Assembly: GCA_950295325.1 (NCBI GenBank)
Contig: OX485804.1
Span: forward strand, 53,816,001-53,880,000
DNA: 64,000 nt
Direction of reading: 5' to 3'
DNA from: Polytrichum commune
Taxonomy: Eukaryota > Streptophyta > Polytrichopsida > Polytrichales > Polytrichaceae
The stretch's first letter is position 1. Each line of letters opens with the position of its first letter. Shown piece after piece: positions 56,841 to 64,000 of this stretch. Under the pieces are notes generated by a model that worked only from the letters and a program-made list of their open reading frames with translations, ran no database searches and was not told the DNA's origin. Both the position numbers and the translations under genes were made by a program.

Positions 56841-58356
56841 CTATCCAAGAAGCATAATAATGTTGGAATTGAATATAGCTGAATAAATGGAATTGCTGAC
56901 ATAAGTTTGCAAACTGCTAGACACATTAATAGGCGCCATATTAATTTATAGGATATCTGTCATTAATTTGAGCAGTGTCATGTAAGGTTTAACATAAATA
57001 CCTCAGATCCCTCCCTGCTACAGTGTACACTATTGTCAATATTAGATTATCATGTGTAGAAATTTAGGAAGATAGGGACTTGCTTTGTGAGGCATCTAGA
57101 TATCTTTAGGGTAGTATGGTTGCGCTCTTTGGTTTGTGCTCATTTCTCTTGATACTGTCTCTGTGCAAAGAGCTTCGTGCAAGGTTATAAAATAGATTTG
57201 TACTGTTATGGTTCTGACTTGATTAACTTGCTGGCTGGTTGACATCATCATAAATCCTCTATATCCTGTATAGTGAGCTGCATAGTGAGCAGCTTACAGG
57301 GAGCTAACTCAGATACAGTGCATGCTAATTAACAACATCAGTTTTCAGAATAGCATATACTGGAAAGGACTGTCTGGGAAGAAGCCATCAAGTGTTGAGC
57401 ATCTTAGAATTAATTCCCATGAGTCTAAGCCATCCTCGAAGTAGTTTACCATCCTGATTTCACTGAAGTGATAATTTCGACTGGTCGTCTTTTTCAAAGA
57501 AAATGAGCAGTCTCAATTAATCAGGTCACTGTGATAAATCACTTTCTTCTTGGTGCAATACGCTATAGTTTCATGGCTGTTGATGATGACATGTACTAGC
57601 ACAAGAGGATAAAGCATGCTGAGTAAGTAAAGGTTTGAAGGACTTAATTGACAGAACATATATCATCTTGACAAGACGAGGAGGTTCTGATCAATGTAGT
57701 GGAGGTCTCAGTGAAGATCAATATACCCGAATATTGTAGTGGCCATACAGCTGCTGGACACATGATTGACACTCCTCTGCCATTTAGTGTGGCCTTCTGG
57801 ATAAACAAACATCATCGCTCTGGCTGTGATCTGGATACCGATGCTGCTCCCAAGCCATTCTAATTTGACATATCCTGCTCACTTTTACAATTACAGCACA
57901 TACATCATTATGGGTCAATCTACAGCCGATATTGGAATTGCATAGTAAAACCTAAGCTAGGTCTTAGAGCATCAACATCAAGAAAAAATGATTCTCTCAA
58001 TAGTTAGCTTCCTAGGTTTTCTTTTGGCAACACCGCATGCTATTCGACCCACATAGCCTATATGTTTCCAGGATCTTTATTGCCTGCCGATTATTGAGAG
58101 AAGCGGATGTTCCCACATCAAGTCTCGGATGCATTACATTTCAATTCGAAACTGGACCTATACTAATGTAAATATATTCACTGATTACATGCCCACATTT
58201 TCTATGAGGATCATTCTTGATGGGATACATCAACCCAGATATATTTTCTTTGGTGAAAAAAGAAGCAAGTATCAACAAAAAATCGATGTTAAGGTACAAC
58301 TTTTAGAGATGGCAGTAAATGGATTGGCAGGAAAATGTGATGTCACTCAGCTATAA
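56841..58356. other. Gene-free stretch
   Basis: No coding region of note. It may contain a small last exon of the neighbouring minus-strand gene if the GTGAGT at its stop codon is a used splice donor. Confidence 0.35.
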
Positions 58357-61300
58357 TTAACTCACCGTATCCGGCCTGGGTGGAGACTCTCGCAACCTAC
58401 TCATGATGCGGGCTTGCAAGTTCTGAATTTCGACGTGAAGGCTATTGACTGCACTGGGGTCATCATCTATACTCAAGCCCATTTGGAAAGGGTCTTGATC
58501 AGGAATGCAACCACCTCGGTGATCAGGGGGCCGTTCATGCTGGTGGCCCCGAGGGGGCACCTCCTGTACAATAAGCAGCGGGCATTGATAAAATAAGGCT
58601 ATGACAAATGCATAATCTACTCATAAAGAAGTATGAAAGTTTAATAATAAGAGCATCAAATGTAAAAATAAGGTAAAATAAAGCATATCCTCATTTAATA
58701 AGATTTATGAAAACCTTATTGTATCCTAAGAAGCATGCATACTAGATTTAGTTATTCGTCTCTTATTATCCATTGTCTCAATGAAATACAGTGGTCAACC
58801 ATGTTAAGTAAAACCATTGGATTTATCTGTTTCATTTCTTTGCAACAGGACTAAATTCATTGAAAGAATAAGGTTTGTGAAAAACGAGAGAGCATAATAA
58901 ACGGAAATAAATTGCTTAGAATAAAACTCAATTTGGCCCCAGGCTGGTGGCTTACATCCATCACTGATCCATAGCCAGAAGGCTCTGTCATGCCATGACC
59001 TGCACTGGGCGTTGGCCTTGTGGCGGATGATACGACTGAGTAAGATGCTTCCCAGTCAGGCTGTGATGTGTCTTGTGCCTGCTGGAGTGCCCTCAATTCA
59101 TGTTGTTGTAACTCTCCTAATTCATGCATGCCAGCATAAGGATTATTCCCATATACATTATATGGTTGAGCTTCTCCTGATACAGAAGATATGAGCCCTG
59201 AGCCTGCTCCATCATCTGACCTCTCAGCAGCAGATTGACGCTGTAATGCAGTTTTGGCTTGGACGTATGCATGGCGCATGGACTCCTTCACCTGAATTGA
59301 GTGCAAGCCACCTCGCAGGGCCTCACTGGCATCATTCACTGGTGTTGCTGACCAGGAACTTAAACTTGAGACAAAAGTCTTGGCCTTCACCGAATTTTGT
59401 TCTATCAACATAAGTAATGTGAAGGATCAGTGTAGTAGCCAACATCAATCTTGTAAAAGCATTAAACCAATGTTGGACTGGTATGTTGGTGAATGCATAG
59501 TCTCAATGCACAATATCAATTATGGTATCAAAGAACCTACCCAACCAGTATCAAAATTGTAATACCTGTCAAGAACTGATACTTGGTGGGTATCGCAAGA
59601 GAAGATAATCTTTGTCTACCAGAGTCATTATTTGGGTCAATACCATTCTAACACCATCTTGATACTAGGGTAGTTTATCTAGGGCTGAAGGTCAGTGCAT
59701 GGCATATAGGCCTGAATGGTATCATAAAACAAAAATGTCCTCAAATACCCGTATCCTATGCAAAGGACTCATTACGTACACCCATGTGGTCTAGAAAAAA
59801 GGTGCTACCGGTCCAACACTGGTTTAGACTTCCAAAAATGAATGATTACCATGAAATGAGCAGATTTAAGGCTCCAGGAACTAGGAACTAAAAAGTTCGA
59901 AAACAATATGAAGCATGTAAGACTAGGTGCTTGTTGCGTACCAGACATAAGCTTGATCTCATACTCGAGCTTCCGTACACGGCTCTCCTTGGCATCCATG
60001 GCCAGTTCCATATCCTGGAGCTGTTGGTGGCTTTCCTGCACCTGTAATATGCAATACAACGAAGATGAATCCTTGTGCAATGGGTTGGTCGAAACAAGTG
60101 TACAAACCGGTGCTTTAAATACACTTTAAGGAATTTGGAGGCTTCCTTTTACCAAAGTTGATTCAGAACCCAAGATGTCAAACCAATGTAGTTTAGTTGT
60201 GCACCTCTTGCTGCTTCTGTGTGAGCATGTTCTCAAGCTCTTGGATGCGGGAGTCCCTTGATTCCACAGTTTCACACAATGTACAATTTGCAGCTGCTAG
60301 CTTCCGTTGCACCTCTCCCAACTCCAGCTCTCGTCTCTGCATTATATAGTAACAATCTCCAGGAAGAAGATTACTAACATTGTAGTCTTAGAATGTAGAT
60401 TGTCTCAGTTTCTTTGGTACTATAGTCATCAGATTTATTCATTGGTTTAGTTTCAAATTCCCCAGAAGCATGTGCTGAATGCAGCGGTAAATAATTCTCC
60501 AGTAATTATTTTACAACAATGTAAATGTAGTTTTCATTTCAATAGATTATCGTACCCGGCAATTTCCTTCAAGCGTAGCGAACTGATTCTCCCGATCTTC
60601 CAACAGCTTCCTCAAAGATCCCGCAATTTCAAATGCACTTGTCAGTTTCTCTTGCGACTCATCAGATGCACCTTCGAGTCTCTCTGCTGTTTCTCGCAAA
60701 GCCTGCAACACATTTGGTTGGTTAGAAATTTGTTCTGCTGAGTGTGCACGCAAATATTGAGATGACGAAGTGGTCATGTCGAAGTAAATAGTTGACTACA
60801 TCCTCATATTTTGTACAAGCATTGCTCTTACACTTTAGACAGATATAATACCACCAAAGTTTATGTTGAAAGAAATCAATGAAGATGATGTTGACACCGA
60901 AAACCTTTTCATATGAATCTATTTGGGATGTTCTCTCAGCCAGCTGGATGCGGAGTTCCTTCAGAGCTTGCTCCAAGTTTTGAATCTCTAGGGTGTGGTG
61001 GACCTCTCCAGCAGCATCTTCTGCATTTTTCATCTGGAGCTTTTTCTGTGGCACAACAGTGAATGACCACTGATCAACCTTCTGATTCGACTCAAGAGAA
61101 TCTTAATTCTGGACACTTCAGCATCAAGTTTGAGCTCTCAAATGCAAAGAAAGGTTGTCTAATAGAATGAGCACATCAGAGGTCTCATAAAAAACAGGTA
61201 CAAACATTCTTTATAATCCAGATCCTCACAAGTCATACTAATCTAGCAAGGCCTCAGATTTCCTGTTAATGTGCGGCCACATCTTTGCCACTAAAACACC

Positions 61301-64000
61301 TATCACTGAAGTCTGGAAAAAAAGATCTATAAACTGCTGAGTCTCCTTACTAATAGTGCATCCCATATTCACATTGCAGGGAGTTTGTAAAATGTTAGAA
61401 ACTAGTCAGCATTGAATTGTTATTAATTGCTGTAGGTAGTCTGACATGGCTTCATCTACAGCTACTGACTCTGGAACAATATGGTCCATGAGAAATGAAA
61501 GTATCATCCTGTATACCTGAAGACTTTCAATTTCAATTTCAAGCTCTTCACACCGTATATGCTGCTGTTCAATTTCTCCACGCATGGAGCTTTCAAGTAC
61601 AGCACTATCTTCCAGAGCACGATGAAGATCCTCTTCTTGCTTTTGCTTGTCACTGATGGTTGTTTTGAGATAGGCTATCTCTGATGACATTGTATGCAGT
61701 CGATCGATTAACTGGAGATTTTCCACATCCACCGTGGTAACCTGATGCTTTTGTTCCTCAAATTGTGCCTGAATGATGCCATATTGAATGATTGGTTTAT
61801 GATAAATACATACAGTTGGGTGAAATTCAAGGTAACTTGTCTGTACCATATTTATCTGAACACAAATCACTGCAGAAACTCATCAAAATCAGGTATGCCT
61901 GAAAATTCATCAAAAAAAGAGAACATGAGTACAGACAAAATTGCAAACAAACACTTGTAGCGTCAAATACCTGAATCACTATGCAATTCAGAAATCATGT
62001 CTGTAACTAATGCCCAACATTCCCTGATCAAAGATTATCACATTCTTATGACTAACGTTGGTTTGAAATAAGCTGAAAGAAGTTTTAACACGACGAGAGT
62101 GAGAGATGAAAGCCCAACCACCGAAACATTCACATTATTGCCTAAAGTTTCATGAATTCAATTAGGATATGGAGTTGTAACAAGGAGAAATGCTAATCAA
62201 GCCATGACAAGTAACAAGTTGAAGCTACAGCTGGTTTAGAACACCACTGATTTTCTATTTTAAACCACTGCAATGAACAACTTTGCTACTGAGCTTGATG
62301 GTGTATATTATCTCCAGCAAAATTTCTTGACCTCAAAACTATTTTGAATTCAACACGTATGTAGCGAACAAGTTTCAGTGACAGAAAACTGCACTAACCC
62401 TATCCTACAAGTACTACTGTCAGGACTTGAAAACAACTGGCGGAATGGTAGTCATTGCATCACACAAAATTGATCAATATGGTAATAACAACTATGAGGT
62501 TGATCGTGCTCTGTCCAATCGGCTCAAATCTCAGCACAAATAGGCTTTGTAAATCTCAACATTCCTGAACAGGCATACTGAGTACAGACCAGAGCAGACG
62601 ATCTGATATAAAACTGCTCTGCAAACACATCTTTGAGCATGTGGATTGTTGAATCTAATCAGATACAATAATAATTTTGTAGAGACTGTTATAACTGCCT
62701 CCTCAGGGTCCAACAAGAAGTACTAGGAAATTCAGGCAATCTAGTTGCTTGAAATTTAGTCAAAGACACACCAATGAAAATTGGTCTTTGTGGCATTGTC
62801 GCACTCTTAAAGTGACTTCACATACTCACATATTGAAGATAGAGAGGACTTACAAGGCACAGGACCTTTATCCAGCATACATTTTGTCAAGGTGCAGAAT
62901 GAAAATCACTTGTGTCCATGGCTAGTTCACACCAACTTCATTTGTTGTAACAACCTTCATAAATTTCTTCGCTTGCAAGCTTAAAAGTTCCTCAGTCATG
63001 TTGTGCAATCAGGCTAGATTCAGATATTCTCTCCATATTACAAGGCTTTTCTGCTTCATATTATTTCATTACAACAGATATTTAGTTACCTACAGAATCC
63101 CTCCATCTCTCCTCAATGTACGTCCCCAAAAGAACATCTGAGAGCTCTCATTCATCGTTTGGGGACCTCCATTGGGGACATGATCTCAACAATACAGTGA
63201 AAGATAAAGGACACGACCATAGCTCCAAGGAAGAACTAGCATTTCAGTGACCAGATTTACATTTTTAGAGGCACACGAAGAAGACAACAGACCGATTATA
63301 CATTCTGTCTTTTCAAGGAAATGTGGTGGATAAACCAGGCTCCGGGAATGAAGAAATCTCATATTTCATGCCACTGTCTGAACCTCGACATCCTGTTACA
63401 CTTGGTTTGAGGAAAAGAAGGTTCTCTTCGGTGGTCACATGATGGTCTAAATACAAAAATTAGTTCAATAAACAACCGACTTATAGGAATGGCCACAAGT
63501 CATCATGTGCTTAAATAGAATTTTATTAGTCTTTGTGCAGCACCCCGACTGCCAAGGATGGACTCCAGGCTTGGGAAAACAATTGCTTTGTCAGTGAGAA
63601 CTGCTTTAAATAGTGCTTAAATAAGAGCTTAGCACCTGAGCCTCCAGAAGATCATCATGGAATTTTGCATTCGCAAGTAAAAGGCCATCAAACGTGGCAT
63701 GCATCCAAGCATGTAGGCTTTGAATGAGTAAAGTGCGGCGCCGCCGAATGGCCAACAAAAATTCCAACTGAATGGCCCTCCGCTTCCATGCCATTTGCTC
63801 CCACCATGTCCTCAGGATAAATTTGGCCAGCTGCAGTACCACGGACCCAAGATGAACACCATTTCACCCTCTGCAGGTTTTAAAGCTTCCATATGAGAAG
63901 ATGTACCAAAAGCACCATCGTGAATCCTTTTGTTTCACAATTGTAGTCAGACTGGGTTAGAGACAGGGGACTTATATATTACCTTTAATAATCTTCGCTT
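58357..64000 (-). CDS. 3' part of a coiled-coil protein with Sfi1-like helices, runs off the window
   Basis: Exons: >64000-63983, 63830-63636, 61768-61517, 61045-60905, 60702-60556, 60336-60205, 60035-59942, 59401-58956, 58563-58357; all join in frame, most at phase 0, to about 544 residues of C-terminal sequence. The first visible part (LRTWWEQMAWKRRAIQLEF...LLIQSLHAWMHATF) is basic and helical, with Trp about 33 residues apart, like Sfi1 centrin-binding repeats. Next come about 250 residues of coiled coil (EEQKHQVTTVDVENLQLIDRL...), then a low-complexity G/S/Y-rich region (YNVYGNNPYAGMHELGELQQ) and a short helical tail ending LRESPPRPDTVS. I do not recognise the family. A centrosome, basal-body or cytoskeletal role is only inference. 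The 5' end lies outside the window. The stop follows a GTGAGT that may be a splice donor. Confidence 0.8.

Overview
The window is nuclear DNA of a green plant (streptophyte). The genes carry many short introns with GT..AG ends, and several proteins are plant-type: a novel plant SNARE (NPSN) whose reconstructed length is 265 residues, a phosphoglycerate mutase with a plastid-style N-terminus, a plant deSI-like PPPDE protease, and a long coiled-coil protein of a plant-only kind. Gene density is low, with six multi-exon genes plus one doubtful fragment in 64 kb, and transposon relics are dense, so this is a medium or large genome. I cannot name the species. The Sfi1-like/coiled-coil gene at the right edge and the LINE type would fit a non-seed plant or charophyte, but that is weak evidence.

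Layout. 1-4.6 kb is gene-free with a Tourist-type MITE. 4.68-8.83 kb (minus) holds a 693-residue coiled-coil protein in five exons, one using a GC donor. 8.9-9.4 kb has two orphan exon-like blocks with a WD40-like flavour. 11.5-21.2 kb is a transposon field: PIF/Harbinger-like, Mutator-like, TA-type and hAT-type TIR elements, a tRNA-type SINE and a composite tandem array. 22.1-28.3 kb (minus) is a decayed, 5'-truncated LINE with reverse transcriptase, RNase H, a CCHC knuckle and a possible restriction-like nuclease, itself split by a 1.75 kb insertion rich in GCAATAG motifs. 28.3-33.5 kb is again repeats. 33.96-38.27 kb (plus) is NPSN. 40.39-42.77 kb (minus) is the deSI-like protease. 45.6-49.9 kb (minus) is a C-terminal J-domain protein whose 5' end I could only partly resolve. 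51.18-54.84 kb (plus) is the plastid-type phosphoglycerate mutase. 58.36 kb to the right edge (minus) is the 3' part of a coiled-coil gene that continues beyond the window.

The genes do not form a pathway; they are ordinary neighbours separated by repeats. The most interesting material is in the repeats: two copies of a retroelement whose head is a recognisable 5S rRNA gene (one invaded by a Mutator-like MITE and then a hAT-like MITE, all with target duplications), an internally deleted hAT element with a perfect 8-base target duplication and a fossil of the transposase dimerisation tail, a run of five abutting TIR elements, and a repeated habit of local tandem duplication in leaders and introns near gene 5' ends. 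Exon joins were worked out by eye from reading frames and splice sites and have not been checked against transcripts.
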